In this document: piece by piece, positions 1 through 12,345 of the stretch | Position numbering within the stretch: the stretch's first letter is position 1 | Layout of the letters: the number at the start of each line of letters is the position of its first letter | Source: Cryptomeria japonica | Lineage: Eukaryota; Streptophyta; Pinopsida; Cupressales; Cupressaceae | Direction of reading: 5' to 3' | Length of the DNA stretch: 64,000 nucleotides | Assembly: GCF_030272615.1 (NCBI RefSeq) | Contig: NC_081414.1 | Location: 767,386,153-767,450,152 of the forward strand | Notes under the pieces: generated by a model | Told to the model about the DNA's origin: nothing | Databases searched by the model: none | The model's input: only the letters and a program-made list of their open reading frames with translations | Translations under genes and position numbers: made by a program

Positions 1-1245
1 ATGGAACAATATATGACTATCTCATAACCAATACCCTACCCATTGACCTATCTCGAAATAAAAAATGCAACTTTATCTGGCAAGTTGCCCGTTATACCCT
101 CAGTGCTGATACTCTTTACCATCGAGGTCTAGATGGTACTCTTCTTCATTGCCTTGATCATAATGAATCTAACTCAAATTTACAAGAGCTTCACGAAGGT
201 ATCTATGGCACACATTTAAGTGGTCCTACTCTTGCTAAAAAACTTCTAAGAATGGGATATTACTGGCCGACAATGGAAAAGGATTCTTATCATTTTGCAA
301 AGAAATATCCTAAATGCCAAATCCATGGCAATCTTATACATGCACCAGCATAGGAATTGCAGCCATTCACAACATCCTGGCCCTTTTGCTAGTGGGGACT
401 AGACTTAGTAGGCAAAATACACCCTTCATCTTCAAATGGACACAAGTTCATTATCACTGCAACATAATACTTTACCAAATGGATTGAAGTGGTCCCCATG
501 ACCACAGTGACTGAAAAAAAATTGCCTCTTTCATTCTTAATTATCTAATCTACAAATATGACATTCCAAGTTTCATCATCACAGATAATGGATGCCCTTT
601 CAAAAACCAGGATGTATGAGAACTATGTGAACGATTCAAAATCCAACATCGTTTCTCTACACCTTACTACCCACAAGGGAATGGTCAAGCTGAGGCATCC
701 AACAAAACAAAATTGAAAATCCTCAAGAAAATAGTGAATGATGCAAGAAAATATTGGCACGTGCAACTTAATCCAACACTTTGGGAATACAAAAGTAGCA
801 TCCGCACACCTATAGGAGCTACACCATATTCATTGGTGTATGGATCAGAAGCAATTTTACCCCTAGAGGTAGAAATCCCATCTCTCTGAGTATCTTTGAA
901 AGACCTCATTCCAGATGAAGAGTATCGAGTCAACTGACTGCAAGAGCTAGAACTTCTAGATGAAAAGTGACAACATGCCTACACCCACCTCAAAGCATAT
1001 CAGCAACGCATGTGTCAAAGCTACAATCATAAGGTCATCCCTAGAATTTTTAAAATTGGTGATCTAGTACTCAAACAAAATCCCATAAATCAATAGGATT
1101 GGGAAAAGAAAGGGAAATTCGAACCTAACTGGTTAGGTCCCTATGTCATCATATCAGCCTATGGATTAGGCGCCTATTAGCTAACAACTTCAGAAGGCTC
1201 GATGAACCCACCAACAACATCCATTTGAAGAAATATTGTACTTGA
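1..1245 (+). pseudogene. Ty3/gypsy integrase, broken
   Basis: The translation gives an integrase that would insert the cDNA copy into the genome. It has an N-terminal zinc-binding region with the HEGIYGTHLSG histidines, but the first Cys of the CxxC pair reads Tyr (KKYPKCQ). The core follows with Asp in WGLDLVG, Asp in ITDNG and Glu in GNGQAEASNK. The C-terminal module includes GKFEPNWLGPYV and GAY-LTTSEG. Nine in-frame stops are present: four TAG, four TGA and one TAA. One base is missing in an A-run near 515-520. Most stops sit where related elements have Arg (CGA) or Gln (CAG/CAA), which suggests C-to-T decay of methylated DNA. The start lies outside the window. Confidence 0.9.
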
Positions 1246-2564
1246 GAAGTCTAATGAACAGACAAAGTCAAAAAATCAAAAAAATAAAAACAAATAAAAA
1301 TAAATAAAAATATCAGAAAAAGGCAAAAAGCAAGGTGCAATAAAAACAACTGGTGAAAACCTGGCAACAAGTGCTATTGTGAGAGGACAGCTCCTCTATC
1401 TATCTTTACTATCGAACTTTTATATCCATAATCAAGCACTATCGGCCATCACCCAACACTTTTCAACATAGCATTATCCTAAACATACTTAGCGTAGTCA
1501 CTATCCTGGTTTATCCAAATATCATTTCATCATATCCCACCATGGCTTGGTAATCACTGTACATATCCACATCAGGAGGTAAATTTAGCTAGGGGCAACA
1601 TTGATCAACATTCCATCCTAAGTCAACACTCACAGCAGACCAAGAAAATCAAATCAACACAAACAAATCAACAATCACGAGAACAAAACATTGATACACT
1701 TAACAGATTCACAACACGTGATGGATGAATTTCTAAAGTATAAAATGTTTGCATCTTGCATGAAGTTTTGACTATTTTTGCACCTGAATTTTTTTGAACT
1801 ATTGGATCTTCTAAAAATTTCTCAACGATGCATCGAGCTAGAGAAAGTAATGAGGACTCCAATATTTGTTAGTTTTTTGTCTATGAGGCAAATCACTTGT
1901 ACTGTGCAAATACTTGTCTCGCGACATGATTCAACACATATCACTGAAGACATGGTTCCACTTTGCGCATACAAATGGTTTAATCTTGTATGTTTATACG
2001 CAAGCCACACTCAGGTCATCTTGGTTCAATTATACCTGACGCTTGTGCCATCTTGCAAAATCAAAAATCATGTAAAATTTTCTCAGGTCCTTATGGTTCA
2101 ATTATACCATTATGCTTGTATAAATTTCCAACATATCCCAAACAGCTCAATGATGATACACACAAAGAAAGCAAAAACATGTGACTATACAGGAATGACA
2201 AACGAAGAATGAGGATGATCAATTAGTCGCATATCATTTTAATTAGTTGCATATCATTTTACAATTAGTTACATATCATTATCATACATCTCATTTTCAA
2301 GATACATCTCACATATCACACATCATGCATTATCACATCATATCCATCAAATATCAAATCACATGCATCTATCTAAACATTGCATCATCATCATAGAATC
2401 ATCAAAAAACATATATAAAGCATCATCCATCAAAAACATCACATGTGGATCAAAGAAAACGGTGTCGTCTATATATATATCTCAAAAATGATCAAGTATA
2501 CAAAATATGTCATGTATGTCCGAAATACAATAAAATGGTCAAAATACAATGGAGATAAGGTCTC
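1246..2564. other. Non-coding DNA between integrase and antisense ORF
   Basis: Internal region of the retrotransposon. It is A-rich at first (about 1265-1350), then mixed sequence with short ORFs of no recognisable content. I see no gene here. Confidence 0.5.
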
Positions 2565-4560
2565 TTAGGTATGACTATCTCCTGAGGGTGACAGTCTCGC
2601 AGCAAATGTCCCACCACCTGGATCTCCAGGTGGATCCTGATGAGTCGGCCTGGTCACACCTATGCTCTCTTTCCTTGAACCAGTCTACCTAGATTGACTC
2701 AATCTCATTGCCGTGAAAATAGGAGCTCTGCGCTCCCTGGGAACCAGATCCTCATATAGCCGCCTATAGTACTTAGCCTCCTTGGCTGTATGTTGCATCT
2801 CGCTCAAGGTGTCTCTCACCGAGCCACTAGTCGCCGCTCTCTCTAGGCTATTTTCTCGAGCCTCCGCTCAACCCAAGCACTCCAAAACTATATCCCATTG
2901 TGGTTAGTTGTGTAATCTGACATTGATGTGCCAATAACTATGTCTGCAGATGCTGCACTAACAACTATAAGGATCTAATCCAAGCATCCTCTTGGTGGGT
3001 GGGAATCCAAATCTGGAGGGGTACCTATGTAGTGGTACCCCCTATCCCTCTCTCTGTCCTCGGTACTAGTGGGGGTAATACATTGACCTCCTCCTTTGGG
3101 TAGGTCATCTGAAATCATTTGTCCCTCCCATAGCTGCTCTCACATCCCCTGCTCGCTCCCCACCACCAGCTCTAATCGCCAACCCACCCCTGCCTCTATC
3201 CTCCACAGCCTGTCGCACTACTCTCTCAACCCGTATCCCTCTATCTCCACCAACTCCACCTCTATCTCCACACCAACCTCAGCCACCTCCTCCACCATCT
3301 CCACCGTCATTACCTCCACCATCCCCACCTCCCTCCTTGAGCTCCTCCCCCTCCTCTCTCTGTCTCCCTAGCCTCTCAGGCTACTCATCCTCATCATCGC
3401 CAAAAGTGAGAATCATCTCCGCTAGATTGGATATCCTAGCTACAACATGAGCCACAAAAAGTGCGGAGAACTCCTCTATCATGCCTGTATCCACTACCCC
3501 ATAGGCATAGTCCCAGATCTGGTTAGCTAGGTGCATGTACTCCTCAACCGCTGCAATGCTATCAATAGTAGGGCCCCACTCTGGCACATCTTGCCTCCGT
3601 CGAGCATATAGGCATGCTCCTTGTGGTATCCCCTATTGTTGTCCATATTGTCGTTGAACTCGGTTGTGCAAGAATCTCTCAATATAACAAAGGGCGTCTG
3701 CCATATCAAAAATCGGGACATGTATACATAGGTCATCTCCATCCCATTCTCAGCCCACACCTCATAATCCATATATGGTCTCTAGACAACCATGTCAATA
3801 TCATCAAGCACTCGCCTCAACTACTCTAGCTTGCCCAGCTTACGTTGGACAACTATCCCTGTATATCCATAAGCATAGGCCCATCCAACTGGCCTATCCC
3901 TGTTTGCAAGTTGCCTCGCTGCGGGAATATGCTCCCACACCCACACCCATAATAATGTAACTCTAGCCAATAAACTGCCATATCCCAAGTACACCACCTG
4001 ATGCAAGTCCTTGTATAAGTGGGCCAACATAGCCGACCCCCATGCAAATCGGCAACCCTGTGTCACCATGTCCTCCAAGACCAACCCTTGTCCCACTACC
4101 AGTCCCTTCAACCTATGGCCAGGACATAAAAATCCACCTATGAAACCTGCCAGTACTGATGGTAGAAAGGCATAATCCAAACCAATAAACTCCTACCAGG
4201 GGATCTCATTCCACATATCATATCATCCTATAGAATCCGGCGAAGGGCCTTTGTCCTGCCCTCCTCAGTCTGCTCATATGGCAATAGTGCACCTACCACA
4301 GGAATCCACAAAATCCGGTAGCAATTCTCTGGTGTCACTGTAATCTCACCTGTCGCCAAATGAAAGGTGTTGGTGTCACTATGCCACCTCTCTGCCAAAG
4401 TTGTCAATAAACCCTGGTTAATGATATACCGGGGCATCTCTAACAAAGAGGATAATCCACATCTCTCAATGATCACCCTGTTTGCCTATGTCAATCATGG
4501 AATCAAAGACCATGGTCTCAGAAATCACTCTCGCGACTGCACAACCCCAAGCCACTCCTG
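2565..4560 (-). pseudogene. Antisense ORF with plant mobile domain (PMD), broken
   Basis: Read leftward, three frames together give a PMD-like protein. The start region reads LLTTLAERWHSDTNTFHLA and GEITVTPENCYRIL (about 4476-4300). A central block holds VLEDMVTQGCRFAWGSAM, HLYKDLHQVVYLGYGSLL and WVWVWEHIP (about 4100-3900). A later part reads MHLANQIWDYAYGV. The C-terminus may be the Gly/Pro-rich stretch ending at the stop at 2565-2567. PMD proteins are common in plant genomes and often come from transposable elements; their molecular role is unclear. The frame changes near 4200 and 3590, and stops occur, so the copy is dead. It lies opposite to pol, between integrase and 3' LTR. Confidence 0.75.
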
Positions 4561-4611
4561 TCACAAGCAAAACATGTCCAATATCAGTTCCACCATCATA
4601 TCAAAACATTA

Positions 4612-4735
4612 TATCCACATCAACTTGAAACAACGCAAATCAAATCAAGCTATCTATCAAATCTATATCAACTTGAAACACAACTCAAGTCTCACATCCA
4701 TATCAACTTGAAACGCAAATCAAGTTTCACATTTG
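4612..4735. repeat. Short tandem repeats CATCAACTTGAAAC
   Basis: Several imperfect copies of a unit built on ATATCAACTTGAAACACAA (about 35 bp). The same family reappears at 6250-6490, so this motif was copied within the element's 3' untranslated region. Confidence 0.6.
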
Positions 4736-5738
4736 TAGATCAGGAATTCGATTAACATCAAAGCAAATAGATATTAGCTAACCACAAAGCCAAATTGTAA
4801 TGAAATAAATCCTAATTACAATCAATAGAAGAATTGAAAACACGAAACTCAAAATAAATGAAAATCCATCACCAATGCCTCTTTCAATTGACCTCCATTG
4901 TTCTCCTTTCTCCTTCAAATAGCGGATTTGTGTGGATCTCACCTACAAGTGCAAAAGCATGAAGCAAGATTGATTTTGATAGCGCGAGGATACTAGAAGC
5001 GTGGTTTTCTCTCCCTCCTTTTCATTGAAGAAAATCATCCAATTTATAGACAAATTGGAGAGAGGACAAGATTAGCATGAAGAGATTTGAATGGAAATTC
5101 AAATCATGAATGGCAAAATTATGACAAATTATGACAAAATTGACATGCAAGATTGATTGACAAGAATTATGACAAATTATGACAAGATTGACATGCAAGA
5201 TTGATTGATTGACAAATTATGACAAAATTGACATGCAAGATTGATTGATTGCCAAAATTATGACAAATTATGACAAGATTAAAATGCCATTCCCATGAAA
5301 CTAGGGGAAATATTAGAAAAATTGAAGAAAATAGGAGAAATAGAAATTAGGAAATAGGAGAAATTAGTAAATTGGAAAAATTGAGGAAAAAGATGAAAGA
5401 GAAATTAGGTGAATTAATTAATAGGTTTTCATCCATTAATTAATTCATGAAAAAGACCTAGGACTAAATAAATAGATTTATTTAACCCACCAAGAAGAAG
5501 AAAAGAATTAAATGATCAAACCATAAAACCCTAGAAATAAGAGGACAAGGAATTAGGTCAAGACAACAAGAAATTAATGTTGATTCGATCATGATTTTGA
5601 TTGACAAAGGACCAATGCTAATAAATGATTAAGATTGGTTGACAAATTGACCGAGATTGACAAAGAGATCAAATTGATAGGCGCCAATTGACAAGGAACA
5701 ATGACTAATTGATCCAAATTGACACGATTGAAAAGCGC
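4736..5738. other. Untranslated retrotransposon DNA
   Basis: AT-rich DNA containing runs of GACAAATTATGACAAAATTGA near 5115-5280, which look like an earlier and more diverged form of the 5739-6050 minisatellite. No coding signal was found. Confidence 0.5.
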
Positions 5739-6050
5739 AACGATCGATGACGAATCGATCGCAAAATGACAAGATTGACAAATTGATAAGAGATTGACAA
5801 GGACAAGGATCGATGACAAATCGATCGCAAAATGACGAGATTTGACAAGGGCAAGGATCGATGACAAATCGATCGCAAAATGACAAGATTGACAAGGACA
5901 AGGATCGATCACGAATCGATCACAAAATGACAAGATTGACGAGAGGACAAGGATCGATGACAAATCGATTGCAAAAATGACAAGATTGACAAGGACGAGG
6001 ATCGATCACAAATCGATCACAAGATGACAAGATTGACAAGAGGACAAGGA
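5739..6050. repeat. 48-bp minisatellite (AAGGATCGATGACAAATCGA)
   Basis: About six tandem units of roughly 48 bp. Each has AAGGATCGATGACAAATCGA followed by TCGCAAAATGACAAGATTGA. The units differ by a few substitutions and short indels. The leftward ORFs across it are repeat artefacts. Confidence 0.85.
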
Positions 6051-6249
6051 TCGACCAAAATCATGACTGGAGATTGTTATCGACAAGACCAAATTCAAAA
6101 GCGAGAAAAATGAGGAATGTAGAAGGACTCGATGTTCGCAAATGATAAAGACCAAGTGCGCAACATAGAAGAAATGTTAATGCAACGCAAAAACCCTAAA
6201 ATAAGGCAATGCGCAGATGTTAAAGTATGACTCCACAAGCGTTGACCAT

Positions 6250-6490
6250 TTTTAGATGTCTACAACATCCATATCAACTTGAAAAAAAAATCAAGATTCA
6301 CATCCATATCAACTTGAAAAACAACTCAAGTTTCACATCCATATCAACTTGAAACACAAATCAGGTTTCACATTCACATCAACTTGAAACACTGAAAATC
6401 AAATCAAGTTCATTTCAAACATCCATATCAAAATCTACATCATATCAAATCCATATCAAGATCAAATCAACATCAACTTGAAACATTGAA
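6250..6490. repeat. About 35-bp tandem repeats CATCCATATCAACTTGAAA
   Basis: About six imperfect units of CATCCATATCAACTTGAAA followed by CACAAATCAAGTTTCA. This is the same family as 4612-4735. Confidence 0.75.
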
Positions 6491-6714
6491 AAACAAATCA
6501 AGTTATCTATCAAGTCCATATCAAAAATCCATGTATCAAAACACCATATCGGAACTCATATCAGACAATTTATCAAAACAACGCACAACAAGCATGCAGA
6601 TTGACTATCGCACCCATCCCGAAAAAAATTGGCAAACACCTCCTTACCCCAACCTATCTTCATTCATCTAAAAATCCCTCACAAAATCCTAAATTCCACT
6701 ACATTTTCGGCCAA

Positions 6715-7195
6715 TGCGCTAAAAACTTTTTTCTATGCATTACGCTGCTAGCTATGCGCTACCCAAAATCCACTATGCGTTACCAAATTCACCCTTTGCG
6801 CTACCCTGTTCTACCTAGGCATTGCATCTCTAACCCTATGCACTAGAAAACATCTATGCGCTATCCTATTCTGCCCTTGGGTTGCATCTCTAACCCTATG
6901 CACTAGAAAACATCTATGCGCTATCCTATTTTACCCCTGCACTGCAACCCTAACCCTACGCGCTAGGTTTTACCTATGCGCTATCCTATTCTACCCATGC
7001 AAACCCCTATTGACCATATGTGCTAGGTCTTACATATGCGCTACCCTTTACCCCCTACGCACTAGCCTATTAGCCCTATGCGCTAAAAGTCTTAGATGTG
7101 CTATCCTAAACTACCTATGCGCTACGCACCCTAACCCCGACACTACCCTAGTTTTTAACACTATGTGCTATCCTTTTTATCATATGCACTAAGGT
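6715..7195. repeat. About 62-bp tandem repeats with TATGCGCTA motif
   Basis: Tandem units share CTATGCGCTATCCTATTCTA and AACCCTATGCACTAG. The clearest period is about 62 bp (6830-7010), and the array becomes irregular to the right. It is a third, unrelated tandem family inside the same element. Confidence 0.75.
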
Positions 7196-7791
7196 GTAGA
7201 CCCTACACCCTAAACAGTTAAATTTCGAGTTAAAAAAATGAAAAACATGACCAAAAATGACAAAACGAAAAGCAAAAAGGGGCAAAAATTGATGACTTAT
7301 CGGTGGTCCATATGTGGCGGGCCTCCGATACTGAAAAACGCGCTCGAATCGATGAGAAGCATAGGGAACTAACATTTTGTCTTTTTCTCCAAATGTCACT
7401 TTCTCCAAAGTCAACAAGCACAAATGAGACAAATAAAACAACTTTTTACCTTTTTATAGGGTAAATGGAAATTAGGGTTACGTGGTGAAAAATGTAAATT
7501 GCTCGTGGTCTCACTTCTAACCCTAACAAACATCATTATCGGGAGATGAATCAAATTGACGCATTCAACATACACACAATTTTAAAATACAATGAAGTTT
7601 ATCAACACTTATCAAAATCAAATCAAATTTTCAATTTTTTTAATTCATCTCTCGAGGGGGCATTATCAACATCATTTATCAAATCTGGGGCATGACATGA
7701 ACATCTCGATACACGACATCACACTGATCATGATCAAATTTTGACGACGCGTCAATTTTTTTTGAATCAACATGTGCACACACGTCACTTC
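7196..7791. other. Untranslated DNA before the polypurine tract
   Basis: Mixed sequence with no convincing ORF. It belongs to the 3' untranslated region of the retrotransposon. Confidence 0.5.
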
Positions 7792-7805
7792 AAAGAGGGG
7801 CAAAA
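7792..7805 (+). promoter_or_regulatory. Polypurine tract
   Basis: AAAGAGGGGCAAAA lies directly before the TGTAG that opens the LTR. In LTR retrotransposons this RNase H-resistant tract primes plus-strand cDNA synthesis. Its position shows that the LTR is the 3' copy and that the element runs left to right. Confidence 0.85.
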
Positions 7806-9277
7806 TGTAGACATATAAAAATGACCATATTCCTAAATGAATATTTAATGTTCATTTTATTCTCATTCCTCTATTTATTTAAATCTAATTTAATTAAATC
7901 ATCCACATTCTTCTATTTAATTAAATAAATTATTCAATTTATTTATTTAAATTCACTTAAACCCTTCACATCATTTAATTAAATAAATCATTTTATTTAA
8001 TTAAATTCCTTCTCTCTACTTTTAATTAAATTTACATTTAATTAAATAGTTCACCCCAGATAAATAAATATAATTTATTTAAATCCTCCACTTGCAACCA
8101 TAATTAAAATAAAGCAATGTATTTTAATTAAATCCTTTTATCCCTCACCCACTTGCATTTTCCTACATCTCCCACTTGCCTCCTAACCCTCTTCCTAAAT
8201 TATTCTAGAATCCATCTAATCCTAATCAATTAGTCTAAATCCTTCAATTATCCCCTTTCCCTAAATTTGAGGAGGTCACTTCTCAAATTTAGAGTAAAGT
8301 CTTCCAAAGGCATTAAAGCTTTTATGCCTTCAACAAGCTAACTTGTTGAATACCCCCAAATTTGGAAGGACTCTTACAAATTTGTCCCCAAAGTCTTTCA
8401 AACCATTAATGGTTAACTAACCCTTTGTGGCATGGTTAGAGACTTTTTTCCTAACTCAACCCTCATCTAACCCAGGGGTCTCATTAAGCATTCATTGCTT
8501 TGACCATGGTTATCCCTTTAACCCTTGCACAAGAGTTTACCCCTTGGTTAAAAGCTTTATCCAATGGATAACCCTAACCTAACCTTAACCCTTACCTCCT
8601 AAGGTAACCATGAGGTCTTCTCAAGCATTTAATGCTTCTTACATCTCCTCTCAAGCAATCTTATGTTGACAATTGTCACCATTTCATTGGTGAGAATTGT
8701 AAATATGGATTGATAACTTTCAATCCTGATCCTTGATAAGATCATCCAATCCTGACCATCCATTGCCCTGCTTCTTCTATAAATAGAGCCCTCATTTCTT
8801 CATTCTAAGAATCCAAGTCTTTAGCATCATACTTATACTCATTTTTAGCAAGCATATTAGCCTCTCTTTGTAATAGAAATAAATCTAATAATCAGTTTAG
8901 AAGCAATTCTATCATCTTAGTTTAAATCATATCACTAGTATATCATGTTAGGATAGTATTTTTACTAATCTTGTCATCTTATCATCTAGTTTAGTTCATT
9001 TGTTAAAATCATGCATAGATAGGATGCATTCATACTAAATTTGATCAAAAGCATCCCTCATTCTTGTATTTGTCATCCCTAAGTCACTTTGCTCAGTGAT
9101 CTAAGAGAAAAGGCATTGGCTTGAGGGATCTTGCGAGATAGAGAACAATGGAACACCTCTTGGGAAGTTGAGTTATTCCACATAGCTCCATAACTTGCAC
9201 CAAGAGTCCCATTGGTGTGTGGGAAAGTTTTTGAATAATTTCCATAATTTTCGTTTCATTCAACCGCTTTTCCTACA
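7806..9277 (+). repeat. 3' long terminal repeat
   Basis: Starts TGTAGACATA immediately after the polypurine tract and ends CCTACA, giving the inverted ends TGTAG/CTACA. It is 1,472 bp long. It contains TATAAATAG at 8778-8786 and an AATAAA-like signal near 8877 (AGAAATAAATC). The 5' partner is outside the window, so the boundary rests on terminal motifs only. Confidence 0.8.
8778..8786 (+). promoter_or_regulatory. TATA box of the LTR promoter
   Basis: TATAAATAG in the 3' half of the LTR, followed about 100 bp later by a possible polyadenylation signal. This matches U3-R-U5 organisation. Confidence 0.7.
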
Positions 9278-9447
9278 TATGGGATGCATAATAAAAAAAT
9301 GAGCAAGTTAAATTAATAGTGGCGACATTGAAGAAATTGCAAGAAGGAACCGATAACAAAGTAGCAAGGTTGACCTTGTAGAGCCTAAAATTATTTTACC
9401 ATTTCTTTGTGATAGCTTAGATTTTAGTAAATTCATCAAACCAAGGC

Positions 9448-10085
9448 ATGTTTTATCTCTATATCTATCTTTCTCTCTATCTCTCTCCCCCATCTTTATC
9501 TCCTTACATCTCCCTACATCTCTCTCTTCCTCATCCATCTTTCCCAATATACCTATCTCTCCTCTCCCTCATACCTTACCTCTCCATAAACCCCTCTCTT
9601 CCCTCTCTATTTTTCCCACTATACCTATCTATCTATCTCTCCCTCTCTCCTCGTCACTCCTTATTTCTATATATCTTTACTCCTATGCTCTCTCTATTTA
9701 TCTCCCTACTTCTCCCTCCCTCTATCTATTTATATATCTTTGTCCTTCTCTATTTCTCTCACACGCACACACTCCCTGTCTCTCCATCTCTATCTCTATC
9801 TCTTTCTCACTTATGCACACAAACACTCTTTGTTTTCCCCTCCCTATCTCTATCTCTCCCCCCTCTTTATCTCTCTCCCCCCTCTCTATATTACTTTTCT
9901 CTATTACCTCATTTATCTCTCACTTGTTATCCCGCTATCTTTATATTCCCATATCCCCCCCTCACTCCCTATATGTATCTCATTATCTCTAGATCTCTCT
10001 CATCCACTCCATCTCTCCCTCTATCTCCCCCACCCTTTGTGTGTGCATCTCTCTCTACCACTCTCTCTATCTCACCATATATAAT
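9448..10085. repeat. Pyrimidine-rich low-complexity tract
   Basis: About 640 bp of degenerate CTCTCTATCT-type sequence on the + strand. It stays open in two frames only because it has almost no A+G-rich stop codons. No gene is called. Confidence 0.85.
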
Positions 10086-12050
10086 GGGTGAACTCACAAT
10101 AATGGTTTCCACTTTTTTGTCACTTTTAACACTGAGATGAATATTTTTAAAATAATCTTCAACTTCCGACAACAATAACTTTTAAACTATTAAGAATTTG
10201 AAGATGATGTAAATTACCGATTTGTAGAATTTTGTTTTTAGATTCTATTTTTTTTTTTTTTCAAAAAATTTTGAAGATTTTTTGTTAAAATTTTCCATCT
10301 CCCTCGAAAAGTAGCTTTTTACAGCAAACTACATTTTTAAAGAGTGACGTGCCTCCCGAAATGCATAACTTTTTTGTATAAATGATAAAAACTCAATTCT
10401 TTCAATTTTTGGTTTGTAGCATCACTATCCAGGCTACTTGTTGGTTTGATCATGATATATTGAATATTTTTCATTTTATTAAGTTTTGAAGTCTGACTAG
10501 TTATAATTTAGACATAGGTTTAAGTTTGAACACATAACTTGTTCTATATATATCAAAATTCAATTTATTTTTTTTTGTTAGAAAGAATGGATGAATACCT
10601 GGGGCATAGATATTTTTTAGAATTTTTTTGAATTAGTTTCCTATTTTTCCCAATGCGTTGAATAGAGAAGTTCATGTTTCGTGAAAAACCAATATTCCAT
10701 AAAATTAAAAAAACAAGAACATAATAAAATCACAATGTAATAAAATTATACTCATTGGAAAGCTTGCTCCGAGCACTACTCTCTTATATTTTTGGGTTAT
10801 CAAGATTCTTTCATTTGTGCCTTGAACTAGAGGTTGGAAGGCAAAAATTTCTCAGAACTCTGAAAATTTTGAGAGATCTCTAAAAAGGGGGTTCGAACGA
10901 ATAGTTGTTCGAGTGAAGAGGGGGGTTGATCGGACCCCCTTGGGAAAAATAATGACACATACTTTCATGTAACTGTCAGGTTCGAACAAACCTGACCTTT
11001 TATAATTTTCAGCGTTCGTTTGAACCCTGACCGACCCAATATTTTTTTTTTACATTTTTGTATAGTCATATAAATATACATAATTTTTTTCATATTTTTA
11101 CACACAAATGATTAAAAAAATTCTCATTTTTGGATGAAAGAAGACATTTCAAAGTTATTTTGATGGCAATAATTTGAACATATTTGAAGGTTATTTTAAA
11201 AGCATGCGGAACAAGAAGAGAAGGCAAAATAAGACTTCAAGGAATTATTCTCCCGAAACAAAACTGTAAAGCGGAAAAATCGCGATCGAACCCTAGTTGC
11301 TCTCCCCTCTTCCAACTCCGAGGAGAGAGAAGGGAGGTTCGCTAGGATTCGATGGTTTTTCACTTAAGGGAGAGACTTTACATTCAAAAGAGGGGTTGAA
11401 ACTCATAAGATCCAATCCCACACAATGTAAGATTGGATGCTAAATGAATTTCAAGGGTTAGGAAAGCAAGGCTACCCTCTTTTGTAAAGAATGTTGTTTA
11501 AGGGAATTAAGCTAGGAATGCATAGAAAGTGACAAAGATTTGCTTATAAACTAAGTTCGGGTTATAGGATGAAGCTGCGGACCTGGAATTAGTAGTAGAA
11601 TGTCGATACGGCACTGTCCTGCAAATTTGAGCAAAAGTTGTCGGGACGATGGCGCCCGGCGCCACGGTCCTCCGAAAAATCCGCGAAACGAAGTGGGATC
11701 TGTTCGTCTCTGCACAAGGATTCCAGATCTTCAATCTCAGCCGTGTACCTACAACCTACACACAGAAAAGCGAAGACGATTGGGGGGTTAGGGATTAGGG
11801 GTTTGCCTTTAGGTCAAACCCCGGTTTTGGAATTAACCAAGAAATGAGCAAGTGCTATAAATGTAAATGACTGTAATGTAAAACAAGTACTAATACCTTA
11901 TTCTAAGGATGTTTGTATCCTTATGTGCGAAGGTTTAGATGTTGTTGTTTGTTGTATGTGGTAGTAGCATGTAGTAAGTGATCTCCTCTTCAATGGTTGA
12001 ATCCTTGACTTGAATGCAACACTTAGCCTTGAATGGAGACTTGAAATGAT
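10086..12050. other. Unassigned DNA
   Basis: AT-rich to about 10850, then more balanced. A short self-complementary stretch (GTTCGAACAAACCTGAC with CGTTCGTTTGAACCCTGAC) lies at about 10980-11030. I see no coding region. Confidence 0.4.
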
Positions 12051-12091
12051 CAATTGCTTGAATGCTTGAATGCTTGAATGCTTGAGTATAG
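12051..12091. repeat. 8-bp tandem repeat (GCTTGAAT)n
   Basis: Four to five copies of GCTTGAAT in a row. Confidence 0.8.
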
Positions 12092-12278
12092 TTTCCACGC
12101 TTGTACGCATATTCTCTTCATGCCAAATGAGAGAGAAAAATGTAGTTTATATACTTGTCAATTAGGGCTGATAGACTGATTTTCCCGACCTTAGGCCGAC
12201 CAGGAAATATAATTTCCAAATTGCAAACAAAAAGACCCGCAATCTCCTTAGGAGACCGGGCCCAAAATAGGACCCAGG

Positions 12279-12345
12279 GACTAGGGCGCTAGGCGCCATG
12301 GTCCTGGGGACCAGGGCGCTGGGCGCTCTGGTCCCACCTCCCGGG
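12279..12345. repeat. Duplicated GC-rich GACCAGGGCGCT motif
   Basis: Two tandem copies of a roughly 32-bp GC-rich unit, GGGACTAGGGCGCTAGGCGC and GGGACCAGGGCGCTGGGCGC, each followed by a NTGGTCC end. It stands out against AT-rich surroundings and probably belongs to an unidentified retrotransposon. Confidence 0.6.

Larger units (their letters stand above)
1..9277 (+). mobile_element. Ty3/gypsy LTR retrotransposon of Tat-like organisation, 3' part
   Basis: The parts occur in the order integrase (1-1245), antisense plant-mobile-domain ORF (2565-4560), tandem-repeat-rich untranslated DNA (4610-7195), polypurine tract (7792-7805) and LTR (7806-9277). A long 3' region between integrase and LTR, with an antisense ORF and tandem repeats, is known for the Tat/Ogre/Retand branch of plant Ty3/gypsy elements. 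Assignment to that branch is inference. The 5' LTR, gag, protease, RT and RNase H lie outside the window, so target duplications cannot be checked. The coding parts carry many stops, so this is an old, immobile copy. Confidence 0.8.

Noticed and set aside
9320-9326. TGGCGAC resembling the start of a tRNA-Arg primer-binding site
   Set aside because: It lies 42 bp after the LTR end, not next to it, and the LTR has a polypurine tract in front, so it is the 3' LTR.
9448-10140. 230-codon Ser/Leu/Pro-rich ORF
   Set aside because: It is the translation of a CT-rich low-complexity tract; the composition follows the repeat and there is no domain.
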